Shown: positions 31,059 through 40,196, numbered from the stretch's first letter. The stretch is DNA of 64,000 nucleotides from a bacterium (GCA_919901855.1 CAKKQC010000012.1:62001-126000), one strand, 5' to 3'. Notes: a model not told the origin generated them from the sequence alone. Numbers and translations: made by a program.

Positions 31059-31910
31059 ATGATCTGGAAGGCGAGGCACCGGGAGATCGAGGCCGGGCGG
31101 CGCACGCTCGTGATGGGGATCGTGAACGTGACCCCGGACTCATTCTCCGACGGCGGAGCGTTTCTGGGCGCCGACGCGGCCGTCGCCCACGGGACCGCCC
31201 TGCTCGCCGCGGGCGCGGACCTCCTTGATATCGGAGGCGAGTCAAGCCGGCCGGGCTCGGACCCGGTGCCCGTGGAAGAGGAGCTGCGCCGCGTCGTGCC
31301 CGTGATCGACCGGCTCGTGAAGGCCACGGGCGCGGTCGTTTCCGTGGACACGACGAAGGCCCGGGTCGCGGCGGAGGCGATAGCGGCCGGCGCGGTCATC
31401 GTGAACGACATCTCGGCCCTGCGCGGCGACCCGCGGATGGCCGACGTCGTGGCGCACACGAAGGCGGGGATCGTGCTCATGCACATGCAGGGGGAGCCGA
31501 AGACGATGCAGGCTGCCCCTAAGTACGGGGATGTCGTCGCCGAGATCGCGGCGTTCCTGCGCGAACGGGGGGAGGCGGCCGTGGCGGCCGGGATCAGCAT
31601 GGAGGCCGTCGTATACGATCCCGGCATCGGGTTCGGCAAGACCGTGGACCACAACCTCGAGATCCTCCGCCGCCTCTCCGAGTTCGCCGCGCTGGGACGC
31701 CCGCTCCTCGTCGGCCCGTCGCGCAAGGCGTTCATCGGCAAGGTACTTGGGGATCTGCCCGCGGCCGAGCGGCTGGAGGGGACGGCGGCCGCGGTCGCGC
31801 TGGCGGTCGCGGGCGGGGCCGCCATCGTCCGCGTACACGACGTGGCGGTGATGGCGCGCGTCGTCCTCGTGGCGGAAGCGATTTCGAAGGGCCGGCGTGC
31901 CGGCGGCTGA
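31059..31910 (+). CDS. folP: Dihydropteroate synthase
   Basis: Condenses p-aminobenzoate with dihydropterin pyrophosphate in folate synthesis; the sulfonamide target. 283 aa. Signature MGIVNVTPDSFSDGG, then LDIGGESSRPG, VSVDTTKARVA, VNDISAL, YDPGIGFGKT, and LLVGPSRKAFIG near the C-terminus. All substrate loops look normal. The ATG follows the toxin stop by 10 nt, so part of its transcription may come from the TA promoter. Confidence 0.96.
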   Translation: MIWKARHREIEAGRRTLVMGIVNVTPDSFSDGGAFLGADAAVAHGTALLAAGADLLDIGGESSRPGSDPVPVEEELRRVVPVIDRLVKATGAVVSVDTTKARVAAEAIAAGAVIVNDISALRGDPRMADVVAHTKAGIVLMHMQGEPKTMQAAPKYGDVVAEIAAFLRERGEAAVAAGISMEAVVYDPGIGFGKTVDHNLEILRRLSEFAALGRPLLVGPSRKAFIGKVLGDLPAAERLEGTAAAVALAVAGGAAIVRVHDVAVMARVVLVAEAISKGRRAGG

Positions 31911-31947
31911 GCCCCCGTCACCGCGAGCGGAGGCCCGCGGTGACGCC

Positions 31948-34569
31948 ATGTCTGCGGCCTCCTCCGTCGCCCTGCCCCTGCTCTGGTTCGCGCTCGCCTT
32001 CCCCTTCCTGTTCAAGGCCGTCCCCCAGTGGCGGGAGGCGCTCGGGCTCTTCGTGACGTCGCTCGGGGAGGCGGATCCCTGGAACTGGCCCGCGTTCGGC
32101 CGCGCCGCGGCCGGGCATCTAGCCGCGGCGGCTGGACTGGCCGCGATCGTGGCCGCGGCGTTCTGGGCGGGTGGCCCGTTGCCGGGCTGGCTCGCACTGC
32201 CTGCGGCGGCGGCCCGGCGGCGGGCGTTCCGCCTCGTTTCGGGGTTCGGCGTCGTCGCGCTCGTCCAGCAGGGCCTCGGGCTCGCGGGGCTGTGGACGCC
32301 CCCCCTGCTCCGGGTCCTGATCGGGGTTCTCGTCGCCGGGGGCGCCGTCGCCGCGCTTCGCCACCGGCCCTGGAGCGGCTGGCACGTTCCCGCGGCGGAT
32401 GCCCGGGCCCCCCTGGCCGCCGCCGCCCTGCTTGCGGTCGCCGCCTTTGCCCTCGCGCGGCTGCCGGACACGCACGACGATCCGCGGACGTACCACTTCG
32501 CCGCCCCGGAAGCGTACCTCCAGGTGCACAAGATCCACGCGGAGCCGCTCAACGTGAACTGGCACATGCCGTTCGCCGCCGAGATGAACTTCGCGCTCGG
32601 GTGGGTGGCGGGCGACATCGAGGGGGCGAAGCTCCTGAACGTCGGGTTCCTCGTCGCGCTCGTGCTCGTGACCCTCCTCCTCGCGGGCCGGCTGGCCCCG
32701 GGTGGATCGGCCCCGGCGTGGAGTGCGGGATGGCTCCTGACGGCCGGCCTCGTCTCGGAGGAGTGCTGGCAGGGGAAGGACGACCTCCTGCTGACGCTCA
32801 ACGTCGCGGCCGCGGCCTGGTGCGCGGCGGAAGCGGTCGCGGGGCGGGGCCGGCGCTGGTGGCTCGGGGCGGCGTGGTGCCTGGGGCTCGCCGCAGGCGT
32901 CAAGTTCACGGCGGGGTTCTTCGTCGCCGCGCTCGCGGTCGCGGCCGTCATGTCCGCGCGCCGGCCCCGGTTCCGGACCTGGCCGCTCCTCGTCGCGCTG
33001 GCCGTCCTGCCGGTCGCCGGCTGGCTGCTGATGAGCTGGCTGTTCCTGGGGGACCCCGTCCATCCGTTCCTCTCCGGGATCTTCCCGGACCTGGGCTGGG
33101 GGCCCCGGTACCGGAAGGCTCTCTCGGACGTCATGCTCGCGATGTCGCCGGCCGAGGCGCGCCGGTGGTCGGATCTCGTATTCGCTCCGTGGCGCTCCTG
33201 GGGCGATCCGCGTCTCGGCAGTATCGCGCTCATGACGCTCGCCCCCTTGGGGCTGCTCCTGGTCCGGGGTCCCGCCGCGGGCCTCCTCCGTTGGACCGTC
33301 CTCGGGGCCTACGTGCTGTGGTTGCCGACCGAGCGTAACGCCCGGTACCTCTTCCCGGCCGTGCCCCTTCTCGCCGCCTTCGCCGCGGCCGCGGCCGCTC
33401 CGGCCGCGCGCGGAAACCGGGCGGCGCGATGGGGGATCCACGCCCTGCTCGCGGCGTCCGTCGCGACCGCGCTCCTCACGGCCGGGCTGCATCTAGTCCC
33501 GGCGGGCTGGCAGCGCGTTACGGGCCTGATGGGCCGCCCGGCGTTCCTCGACCGGCAGTTCACGACGTGGGACCGGGTCAGGCGCCGGATCAACGCGGAC
33601 CTGCCGGCCGGGAGCCGGATCCTGTTCACCGGCGAGGAGCGGCGGCTCTGGTTCCGGCCCCGCGTCCGCAGCTACTTCACCGTGCACGAGCCCGTGTTCT
33701 GGGCGATGACGCGCGACTCGTTCAACCCCCCGGAGATGCGCAAGCGCGTCCGGCAGATGGGGCTCACGCACCAGCTCCACAACTTCGTCAGCGGCGAATA
33801 CCGGGCGCTCACGCGGCACCCGGGGCCGCCGTGGAGCGACCGCCAGATCGCGCTCTACCGGGAGTTCACGCGCCGGTACTCAAGGCCCGTGATGGCGCCC
33901 GACCGGATCGACTACGCGAACGGGGGCTTCTGGGTCTTCGCGTTCGACCGAGCGCCCGCTCCCCGCCCGTGGCCGGTGCATTTCCTCCCGCTCACCGAGG
34001 GCGCGTTTTACCCGGCCTACCGCCTGCACAGCGCGCACCGGGATCAGGAGGCCCTGCGCGAGGCGCAGCTCCAGGCGGCCCGGCTCGCCGGCGTCGGGGA
34101 GGCTCAGCTTATCCTCGGCAAGATCCACGCGTCGCTCGGCGACAACGCGGAGCTGTACCGGATCCTGCACCGGGTGATCCCGACCGGGTTCATCGGGGAC
34201 GCGAGCTTCAAGCACCTGGGCGGGGCCGCGCTGAACGAGGGCCACCTCGCGGAGGGCCTCGCCGCGTACCTGGCGGAGTGGCGGGAAACGCGCAACCCCG
34301 ACCTCAAGGTCGGGATCGCCTACGCGTTCTACCGGATGGCCCGGGAGAAGCGGGGGCGGGAGGCCTACGCGAGCGCCCTGCGGGACCTCGACGTCGCGGT
34401 CCGGCTCGTGCCCGACCAGCCGGCGGTGCTCTTCGAGTACGCGCAGGCGCTCGAGCGCGCCGGCCGCCGGAGCGAGGCGGCCGCCCCCGCGCTCCGGGCC
34501 ATGCGGCTGGCGCCCGAGGATACGGCCATCCGGGACTTCGTGGCCGGGCTCGGGGTGGCGCCGTTCTGA
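31948..34569 (+). CDS. GT-C-like polytopic membrane protein with TPR-like tail, paralogue 1
   Basis: 873 aa from ATG 31948; GTG 31897 inside folP would be longer. About 11-12 TM segments up to residue 530, then a soluble part. The loop near residue 175 has DTHDDPRTYHFAAPEAYL, corresponding to D-A-x-x-Y-H-L-x-x-P in the three paralogues at 48-55 kb. A second conserved block is PFAAEMNFALGW, and LGDPVHPFLSG matches L-x-x-N-P-V-Y-P-F. The C-terminal 250 residues contain helical TPR-like repeats. The topology and acidic loop motif suggest a lipid-linked sugar transferase acting on exported substrates, but the enzymatic role is inferred. Confidence 0.7.
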   Translation: MSAASSVALPLLWFALAFPFLFKAVPQWREALGLFVTSLGEADPWNWPAFGRAAAGHLAAAAGLAAIVAAAFWAGGPLPGWLALPAAAARRRAFRLVSGFGVVALVQQGLGLAGLWTPPLLRVLIGVLVAGGAVAALRHRPWSGWHVPAADARAPLAAAALLAVAAFALARLPDTHDDPRTYHFAAPEAYLQVHKIHAEPLNVNWHMPFAAEMNFALGWVAGDIEGAKLLNVGFLVALVLVTLLLAGRLAPGGSAPAWSAGWLLTAGLVSEECWQGKDDLLLTLNVAAAAWCAAEAVAGRGRRWWLGAAWCLGLAAGVKFTAGFFVAALAVAAVMSARRPRFRTWPLLVALAVLPVAGWLLMSWLFLGDPVHPFLSGIFPDLGWGPRYRKALSDVMLAMSPAEARRWSDLVFAPWRSWGDPRLGSIALMTLAPLGLLLVRGPAAGLLRWTVLGAYVLWLPTERNARYLFPAVPLLAAFAAAAAAPAARGNRAARWGIHALLAASVATALLTAGLHLVPAGWQRVTGLMGRPAFLDRQFTTWDRVRRRINADLPAGSRILFTGEERRLWFRPRVRSYFTVHEPVFWAMTRDSFNPPEMRKRVRQMGLTHQLHNFVSGEYRALTRHPGPPWSDRQIALYREFTRRYSRPVMAPDRIDYANGGFWVFAFDRAPAPRPWPVHFLPLTEGAFYPAYRLHSAHRDQEALREAQLQAARLAGVGEAQLILGKIHASLGDNAELYRILHRVIPTGFIGDASFKHLGGAALNEGHLAEGLAAYLAEWRETRNPDLKVGIAYAFYRMAREKRGREAYASALRDLDVAVRLVPDQPAVLFEYAQALERAGRRSEAAAPALRAMRLAPEDTAIRDFVAGLGVAPF

Positions 34570-34571
34570 GG

Positions 34572-34577
34572 TAGGAT
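34572..34577 (+). promoter_or_regulatory. Candidate -10 for the aldo/keto reductase gene (TAGGAT)
   Basis: TAGGAT lies directly after the preceding stop and 59 nt before ATG 34637. That ATG has a good GAGGGGG ribosome-binding site, so this transcript would carry a normal leader. Confidence 0.35.
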
Positions 34578-34636
34578 GGGAACCGTCTTCACGGCCAGGG
34601 AGTTGGTTTCGTAATGCCTGACGAGGGGGTTTGACG

Positions 34637-35737
34637 ATGCAATACCGCACACTGGGACGGACCGGGTACAAGGTTTCACAGCTCGGATTCGGCGCCATGC
34701 GCCTGCCGATGAAGGGCGAGCTCGTCGACCGCGACCTCGCTATCCCCATGATCCACCGCGCCTTCGAGGCCGGGGTGAACTACATCGACTCGGCCGTCGG
34801 CTACCTGAATGGCGACAGCCAGGTCGCGGTCGGCGAGGCGCTCAAGGGCTGGCGCGAGAAGATCGTGGTCTCGACCAAGAACCACTGCTACGACAACGAC
34901 GAGAAGGCGTGGTGGACGAACCTCGAGAACAGCCTGAAGCGGCTCCAGGTCGAGTACATCGACATCTACAACACCCACGGCGTGAACTGGAAATCGTACA
35001 CGGACTGCGTCGAGCCCCACATCTCGAAGTTCCTGAAGAAGGCCAAGGACCAGAAGCTCATCCGGCACATCTGCACCTCGTTCCACGACTCCAACGACGC
35101 CCTGCGCAAGATCGTGGACACCGGCTTCTACGAGTCCGTCACCCTCCAGTACAACCTGCTCGACCGCCAGCTCGAGGACGCGATCCAGTACGCGCACGAG
35201 AAGGGGATGGGGGTCACGGTCATGGGCCCCGTCGCCGGCGGCCGGCTCGGCGTGGACTCGAAGGAGCTGCAGTCGATCCTGCCCAAGGGCGTGGGCCGGG
35301 TGCCCGAGCTGGCGCTCAAGTTCGTGCTCGCGAACCCGAACATCACGATCGCGCTATCGGGCATGAGCACGATGACCCAGGTCGAGGAGAACCTCGCGAC
35401 CGCCTCCGAGGCCGGCACGCTCACGGCGGCCGAGATCGCGGCGATCGCCGAGCACCTGGAACGGCTCCAGAAGGCGTCCGATCTCTACTGCTCCGGCTGC
35501 GGCTACTGCAAGCCGTGCCCGAACGGCGTGGACATCCCGCTCGTGTTCCGCCTCTACAACGAGGCGCGCGTGTACGGGATGTGGGACAACGCCAAGGGCG
35601 GCTACTCCTGGCACCAGACGGAAAAGAAGACGGCCGAGTTCTGCGAGGCGTGCAACACCTGCATCGACAAGTGCCCGCAGAAGATCGAGATTCCCAAGCG
35701 GCTCCAGGAGGCCCATAAAGCTCTTACCGCGAAGTAA
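34637..35737 (+). CDS. Aldo/keto reductase with two C-terminal [4Fe-4S] motifs
   Basis: 366 aa. GAGGGGG lies 7 nt before ATG 34637. The (beta/alpha)8 reductase part shows LGFGAMRLP, the catalytic Asp and Tyr in NYIDSAVGY, Lys in VVSTKNHC and His in IYNTHGVNW. The last 90 residues are a ferredoxin-like module with CSGCGYCKPCP and CEACNTCIDKCP, each a CxxCxxCxxxCP cluster site. This architecture marks the predicted oxidoreductases of the COG1453 type, probably linked to electron transfer rather than sugar reduction. A clear terminator follows. Confidence 0.9.
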   Translation: MQYRTLGRTGYKVSQLGFGAMRLPMKGELVDRDLAIPMIHRAFEAGVNYIDSAVGYLNGDSQVAVGEALKGWREKIVVSTKNHCYDNDEKAWWTNLENSLKRLQVEYIDIYNTHGVNWKSYTDCVEPHISKFLKKAKDQKLIRHICTSFHDSNDALRKIVDTGFYESVTLQYNLLDRQLEDAIQYAHEKGMGVTVMGPVAGGRLGVDSKELQSILPKGVGRVPELALKFVLANPNITIALSGMSTMTQVEENLATASEAGTLTAAEIAAIAEHLERLQKASDLYCSGCGYCKPCPNGVDIPLVFRLYNEARVYGMWDNAKGGYSWHQTEKKTAEFCEACNTCIDKCPQKIEIPKRLQEAHKALTAK

Positions 35738-35760
35738 CACGGGAAGGAGCCACCGGGCTG

Positions 35761-35798
35761 GAGGCCGTCGCGCCGGGAGGAGACGGCCTCTATTTCTT
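35761..35798. terminator. Convergent rho-independent terminator
   Basis: GAGGCCGTC (35761-35769) pairs perfectly with GACGGCCTC (35782-35790), followed by TATTTCTTTC. The stem ends on the stop codon of the converging methyltransferase gene, so the same hairpin can serve both strands, although only the plus strand has the T-rich tail. Confidence 0.75.
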
Positions 35799-36539
35799 TC
35801 TGGCTAGACAGCAGAGGGAGAGGCCGACGGGGAGGGGCATGAACTTCAGGATCGGCCACTCCGAGACGAAGATCGCGAGGAAGACGGCGTTGAGCCAGCG
35901 CGGGAGCTTGAGGTGGAAGTCGGACGTCACCTCCTTCGGCCGCACGATCCGGTCCCGCAGCCACCGGACCGGCACGATCAGGGGCAGGAGGAACATGTCG
36001 AAGTAGGTCACGTGCCGGGGCTCGAACCCGGCTGCCGCGAGTCTTGCCAGCAGTTCCTTCCGGCGGTACCGGCGCTTGTGGTGCGCGCTCTCGTCGTGGA
36101 CGCTCCAGAGCGCAGGGAACGAAGGCACGGTCAGGAAGACCGTGCCCCCGGGCTTGAGCACCCGGGCCATCTCCTTCAGCATGGCGACGTCGTCGTCCAC
36201 GTGCTCGATCATGTCGAACGCGGTCACGACATCGAACCGCCCGTCCGCGAACGGGAGCCGCGCCGGATCGGGCTGGTGGACGACGTCCGCGAGTCCGCGC
36301 TCCCGCGAGTACTGGACGGCCTCGGGGGCGACGTCGCATCCTGCCGCGGGCCCGAATTGGCGGAGGGCGAGCAGGGTCGCGCCGGTGCCGCACCCGACGT
36401 CCAGGATCTCGACCGGACCATTCGGGGCCAGCCACCGGCGGAGGAGCCGGGTCACGAGCGCACGCTTGCCGACGTGCCACCAGTACGTCTGCTCGATCGC
36501 GTACATGAGGTCGTACTCCTGCGACTCCATCCCGTCCAT
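35790..36539 (-). CDS. SAM-dependent methyltransferase (class I), minus strand
   Basis: 249 aa from the ATG at 36539; ATG 36530 is possible. Motif I VEILDVGCGTGATLL, acidic GCDVAPEAV, ARLPFADGRFDVVTAFDMIEHVDDD and LKPGGTVFLTVP are all canonical. The N-terminus (YDLMYAIEQTYWWHVGKR) is the W-W-H-x-x-R block common in methyltransferases of cell-surface glycan loci. The C-terminus has two hydrophobic segments (FDMFLLPLIVP and ILKFMPLPVGLSLCC), suggesting membrane contact. It diverges from another methyltransferase 60 bp away. Confidence 0.85.
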   Translation of the reverse strand: MDGMESQEYDLMYAIEQTYWWHVGKRALVTRLLRRWLAPNGPVEILDVGCGTGATLLALRQFGPAAGCDVAPEAVQYSRERGLADVVHQPDPARLPFADGRFDVVTAFDMIEHVDDDVAMLKEMARVLKPGGTVFLTVPSFPALWSVHDESAHHKRRYRRKELLARLAAAGFEPRHVTYFDMFLLPLIVPVRWLRDRIVRPKEVTSDFHLKLPRWLNAVFLAIFVSEWPILKFMPLPVGLSLCCLARKK

Positions 36540-36599
36540 TGTGGCACGGGCGCCCGGTGGCTGGACAGCCGGCCGGACCCGGCGGGACAATGAGTCGCG

Positions 36600-37412
36600 A
36601 TGGAGACCAGGGGTCGCGGACCGGGCGGAACGGCGACCCGATGGCTGGCGGCGGTGCTCGCGCGGCCGGAGGCCCGCGGGCTCGCCGAGGACTCGCCCCC
36701 GGCGGTCGCGGTCCACGTGCGGATACTCCGGACCAGCCCGTTCCTGCGGCGCCTGTACCTCGCGCACTACCGCCGGTTCGCCCGGGAGTTCCGGGGCGCG
36801 CCGCCGGGACCCGTGCTCGAGCTCGGGAGCGGAGCCGGGTTCCTCCGCGAGGTCATGCCGGACGTGGTCACGACCGACGTGGTGGCCGCGCCGGGGGTAG
36901 CCCGGGTCATGGCGGCCGAGCGGCTCGAGGTCGCGGACGGCTCGCTCGCCGGGATCCTGATGCTCAACGTCTTCCACCACCTGCCCGATCCCGCGGCATT
37001 TCTCCGTGAAGCCGATCGGGCACTCATGCCCGGCGGCCGGCTGGTCATGATCGAGCCCGCGCACACGCCGCTGGGGTTCGTGCTCTACCGCGCGTTCTCG
37101 CCCGAACCGTACGACCCGCGCGCGGACTGGGGATTTCCCGCCGGCGGGCGGCTGACGAGCGCCAACGTGCCCCAGGCGTGGATCGTCTTCGTCCGGGACC
37201 GCGATCGCTTCGAGCGGGAGTTCCCCGGCTGGCGGGTCCGCTCGCTGCGCCGTCACACGGCGTTCCTCTTCGTCCTCGCTGGGGGATTCCGGTACTGCGG
37301 GGTCGCGCCGGGGTGGAGCTTCGGGCTCTTCGCGGGACTCGAGTGGCTGCTCGCCCCCGCGATGCCGCTGCTCGCGGGACAGATGACGGTAACGCTTGAG
37401 AAGGCGTTATGA
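36600..37412 (+). CDS. SAM-dependent methyltransferase (class I)
   Basis: 270 aa. Motif I PVLELGSGAGFLREV, then TTDVVAAPGV, ILMLNVFHHLPDP and MPGGRLVMIEPAHTPLG. The LNVFHHLPD block resembles many small-molecule or lipid methyltransferases. A GACAAT hexamer 8 nt before the ATG may be its -10. The gene ends 10 nt before cdaA, within whose promoter its last codons lie. Substrate unknown. Confidence 0.8.
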   Translation: METRGRGPGGTATRWLAAVLARPEARGLAEDSPPAVAVHVRILRTSPFLRRLYLAHYRRFAREFRGAPPGPVLELGSGAGFLREVMPDVVTTDVVAAPGVARVMAAERLEVADGSLAGILMLNVFHHLPDPAAFLREADRALMPGGRLVMIEPAHTPLGFVLYRAFSPEPYDPRADWGFPAGGRLTSANVPQAWIVFVRDRDRFEREFPGWRVRSLRRHTAFLFVLAGGFRYCGVAPGWSFGLFAGLEWLLAPAMPLLAGQMTVTLEKAL

Positions 37413-37413
37413 T
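37408..37413 (+). promoter_or_regulatory. Candidate -10 for cdaA (TATGAT)
   Basis: TATGAT overlaps the end of the methyltransferase gene and lies 9 nt before the cdaA ATG with no intervening Shine-Dalgarno. Confidence 0.5.
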
Positions 37414-37422
37414 GGACGCACG

Positions 37423-38256
37423 ATGCCACTGACGGGAACGATTCCGGCCGCCGAGACCACCGGGTTGTGGGACCGCCTCGTCGGGCTCGTCGCGAACTTC
37501 GGGTGGCGCGACACCGTCGACATCGCGGTCGTGGCCATCGCCGTGACCTACCTCCTGCGCGCGATCCGGGACACGCGCGCGTTCCAGATGATTCGCGGGC
37601 TCGTGATCCTGTTCGCGGCCGCCGCCGTGTGCAAGTATTTCGCCCTCGCGACGACGGTCTGGCTCATCAGCGCGCTTGCCATCCTGTGGGCCATCGCGCT
37701 CATCGTCGTCCTCCAGCCCGAGCTCCGGCGGCTCATCTCCTCGCTGGGGGAACAGAAGATCCTGAAGTCGTTCTTCCCCACGGCGTCCGCGGCCGTCTAC
37801 CACGAGATCGCGGAAGCCTCGGAGATGATGGGCCGGCAGGGCTGGGGCGGGCTGATCGTGGTCGAGCGCGAGACGAGCCTCGCCGGGTTCGCGGAGTCGG
37901 GGACGAAGATCGACGCGGACGCGAAGGCGGAACTCCTGGCCGCGATCTTCACCCCGGGCTCGCCCCTGCACGACGGGGCCGTGATCATCCGGGACGGCCG
38001 AATCTACGCCGCCGCCTGCATGCTCCCGCTCTCGGAGTCGCGGACGAAGGCCCAGTCGCTCGGGATGCGGCACCGGGCGGCGCTCGGGATCACGGAGGAG
38101 ACCGACGCGCTGGCCGTCATCGTGTCGGAGGAACAGCGGCGGACCTCGCTGGCCATGGACGGCCAGCTCACGCCGCCGCTCGAGCAGGAGACGCTCGAGG
38201 AACTCCTGACCCTGCACGGACAGGGCGCCGCGGCGGAGCCGAAGGCGCCGTCGTGA
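37423..38256 (+). CDS. cdaA: Membrane diadenylate cyclase CdaA
   Basis: Makes cyclic di-AMP from two ATP. 277 aa with three N-terminal TM helices (about 30-100) and a DAC/DisA_N domain. The catalytic DGA motif is in SPLHDGAVII, and RHR is in LGMRHRAALG. This is the usual single-copy CdaA arrangement. ybbR, its membrane regulator (CdaR), is translationally coupled downstream by GTGA. glmM, often third in this operon, is absent here; pdxJ takes its place. The second messenger would act in potassium, osmolyte and cell-wall control. Confidence 0.95.
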   Translation: MPLTGTIPAAETTGLWDRLVGLVANFGWRDTVDIAVVAIAVTYLLRAIRDTRAFQMIRGLVILFAAAAVCKYFALATTVWLISALAILWAIALIVVLQPELRRLISSLGEQKILKSFFPTASAAVYHEIAEASEMMGRQGWGGLIVVERETSLAGFAESGTKIDADAKAELLAAIFTPGSPLHDGAVIIRDGRIYAAACMLPLSESRTKAQSLGMRHRAALGITEETDALAVIVSEEQRRTSLAMDGQLTPPLEQETLEELLTLHGQGAAAEPKAPS

Positions 38257-38660
38257 ACCGCTGGACGCGCGGCCTCCTGGCGGACTGGCAGCTCAAGCTG
38301 CTGGGTGTCGCGATCGCGGTCGCCCTCTGGGCCTACGTCCACAGCCTCCAGTCGCTGGAGCTCACGTTGAGCGTGCCGCTCGAGCTCCGGAACATGCCGC
38401 GCGCCACGCGGCTCGCGCGTCGCCCGCCCGCCACCGTCGAGGTGCGGCTGGAGGCGCGCTGGGACGTGATTCCGCGGCTCGCGCCCCGGTCCATCCGGGC
38501 GGTCGTGGACCTGACGAACCGGGTGACCGGGCGGTACGTGACGATCCCGCTCACCTCCGACCACATCACGCGGCCCGCGGGGGTGGAGGTCCTGAGCATC
38601 AACCCCAGCCAGCTCAACCTCGAGTTCGAGTCCGCGGGTCGCCGCGAGGAGAACCGATGA
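38253..38660 (+). CDS. YbbR-domain protein (CdaR-like, single domain)
   Basis: 135 aa from the GTG overlapping the cdaA stop. One N-terminal TM (WQLKLLGVAIAVALWAYVHS) and a single YbbR repeat (about 38-125). Firmicute CdaR proteins carry four repeats, so this is a minimal version. It is expected to bind and tune CdaA at the membrane. Its stop overlaps the ATG of pdxJ. Confidence 0.85.
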   Translation: MNRWTRGLLADWQLKLLGVAIAVALWAYVHSLQSLELTLSVPLELRNMPRATRLARRPPATVEVRLEARWDVIPRLAPRSIRAVVDLTNRVTGRYVTIPLTSDHITRPAGVEVLSINPSQLNLEFESAGRREENR

Positions 38661-39367
38661 AGCTGTCCGTCAACATCGATCACATCGCCACCCTGCGCCA
38701 GGCCCGGCACGGGCGCGACCCCGACCCCGTCGCGGCGGCCATCCTGGCCGAGCTCGCCGGTGCCCACGGCATCACCGTGCACCTGCGCGGCGACCGCCGG
38801 CACATCCAGGAGCGCGACCTCTACCTCCTGCGCGAGACCGTGCGGGGCCGGCTCAACGTCGAGGCGGCGATGACCCCCGACGCGCTCAAGGTGCTCCGGG
38901 AGGTCAAGCCGGACCAGGTCACGCTAGTGCCCGAGCGCGACGACGAGGTGACGACCGAGGGCGGGCTCGACCTCGTGGCGCGCCGCGCGGAGGCGGCCGA
39001 GTACCTGGCCCTGTATCGCGAGGCGGGGATATCGGTCTCGCTCTTCATCAACCCGGACCCGGCCACGCTCAAGGTCGCGGCGAAGCTCAAGCCCGACGTC
39101 GTCGAGCTGAACACGCTCGAATTCGGGAAGGTTACGGGCCATCCGGAGAGATCGCCCGAGTTGACGCGAGTGGGGGAGGCGGCCCGGATTGCGGGGAAGG
39201 CCGGGATTGACGTGCACGCCGGCCACGACATCAACTACCGCAACGCCGCCGCGCTGAAGGCTTGCCCCCTGGTCGTCGAGGCGTCGATCGGGCACGCGAT
39301 CGTGGCGCGCGCGGCGCTCGTGGGGCTGGAGCGCGCCGTCCGCGAGATGCTGGAGCTGATCCGGTGA
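38657..39367 (+). CDS. pdxJ: Pyridoxine 5'-phosphate synthase
   Basis: Last step of the DXP-dependent vitamin B6 pathway, condensing 1-deoxyxylulose-5-phosphate with aminoacetone phosphate. 236 aa TIM barrel. Conserved blocks: LSVNIDHIATLRQAR, ITVHLRGDRRHIQ, NVEAAMT, VTLVPERDDEVTTEGGLD, VHAGHDINYRN and EASIGHAIVARA. Normal length. The cdaA-ybbR-pdxJ order matches the arrangement found in several deltaproteobacterial genomes. Confidence 0.96.
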   Translation: MKLSVNIDHIATLRQARHGRDPDPVAAAILAELAGAHGITVHLRGDRRHIQERDLYLLRETVRGRLNVEAAMTPDALKVLREVKPDQVTLVPERDDEVTTEGGLDLVARRAEAAEYLALYREAGISVSLFINPDPATLKVAAKLKPDVVELNTLEFGKVTGHPERSPELTRVGEAARIAGKAGIDVHAGHDINYRNAAALKACPLVVEASIGHAIVARAALVGLERAVREMLELIR

Positions 39368-39684
39368 AGACCCTCGTCTATCTCGCGATCCTGGGCGCCC
39401 TCGCGTACGGCACGTTTGCGATGATGGTCTCCTTTTCCGGGGGCGCGAAGGGGCCGATGAACCCCGCCACTCAGCTCGCGAAGGGCCGGACCGCGGTCGA
39501 CGCCGCCAAGCGCGTGACGAGCAGGGAAGTCGTGGACTCCGTGCAACGCGCGGTCAACGGCTTCCGCGACGCCGAGGGGCGGTTCCCATCCAGCCTCCAG
39601 GAGCTCGTGGAGAAGAAGTACATCGAGGCGGTCCCGGGCGGCGTCACGTACGATCCGGCCACGGGGACGGTGTCCGCGGGGTGA
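39364..39684 (+). CDS. Small pseudopilin-like protein
   Basis: 106 aa from the GTG overlapping the pdxJ stop. An N-terminal hydrophobic helix (LVYLAILGALAYGTFAMMVSF) is followed by a helix (VVDSVQRAVNGFRDAEGRFPSSLQELVEKKY) and a short tail (VPGGVTYDPATGTVSAG). The G-R-F-P-x-S-L-x-E-L and V-x-Y-D-x-x-T-G patterns match the soluble part of type II secretion pseudopilins (GspG). The prepilin-peptidase G-F-x-x-x-E site is not evident. It may be a membrane-tethered relative rather than a processed pilin. Confidence 0.6.
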   Translation: MKTLVYLAILGALAYGTFAMMVSFSGGAKGPMNPATQLAKGRTAVDAAKRVTSREVVDSVQRAVNGFRDAEGRFPSSLQELVEKKYIEAVPGGVTYDPATGTVSAG

Positions 39685-40196
39685 AGCCCCGGCAGGCGCG
39701 GCATCCGGAAAGCGAGGTCGCCGCGCGCTGGTCCGCGATGCGCATGATCGAGCGCCGGCCGCACGCCGTGCGCGAGGTCGTGACCAAGCTCACGCGCAAG
39801 GGCTACGAACCCCCGGCCATCGAAGCCGCGGTGGAGCGGCTCAAGGAGCAGGGCCTCCTGGACGACGAGAAGTTCGCGGCCGCGTTCGTGCGCTCCCGGA
39901 TCGCGCGCAAGCCGACCGGCCGCCGGCTGATCTCGATGCAGTTGACGGCGCACGGCGTGGACCGGGCGGTCGCCGCGGCCGCCACCGCGGGGGCGGCGAC
40001 GGGGGAGGCCGAACGGGCCGTGGATGCGGCCCGCCGGTACCTGCGCCGGAAGCCGTTCAAGTACGCGGGTCAGCGTAACCTCGATGCGGCCAAGGAGCGC
40101 TCCCGGCTCATCGGCTGGCTCCTCCGCCAGGGCTTCGACTCCGACGCCGCCCGCAAGGCCCTCGCCATCGCGGGCGTGCCGGAGGAGGAGGATTGA
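39681..40196 (+). CDS. recX: RecX family regulatory protein
   Basis: 171 aa, GTG start overlapping the previous stop. Three-helix repeats typical of RecX: RMIERRPHAVREVVTKLTRKGY, IEAAVERLKEQGLLDDEKFAAAFVRSRI and GRRLISMQLTAHGVDRAV, then a C-terminal repeat ending GFDSDAARKAL. RecX caps and inhibits RecA filaments. recA is not in the window. The second repeat includes the D-D-E-K-F-A block that is diagnostic. Confidence 0.88.
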   Translation: MKPRQARHPESEVAARWSAMRMIERRPHAVREVVTKLTRKGYEPPAIEAAVERLKEQGLLDDEKFAAAFVRSRIARKPTGRRLISMQLTAHGVDRAVAAAATAGAATGEAERAVDAARRYLRRKPFKYAGQRNLDAAKERSRLIGWLLRQGFDSDAARKALAIAGVPEEED

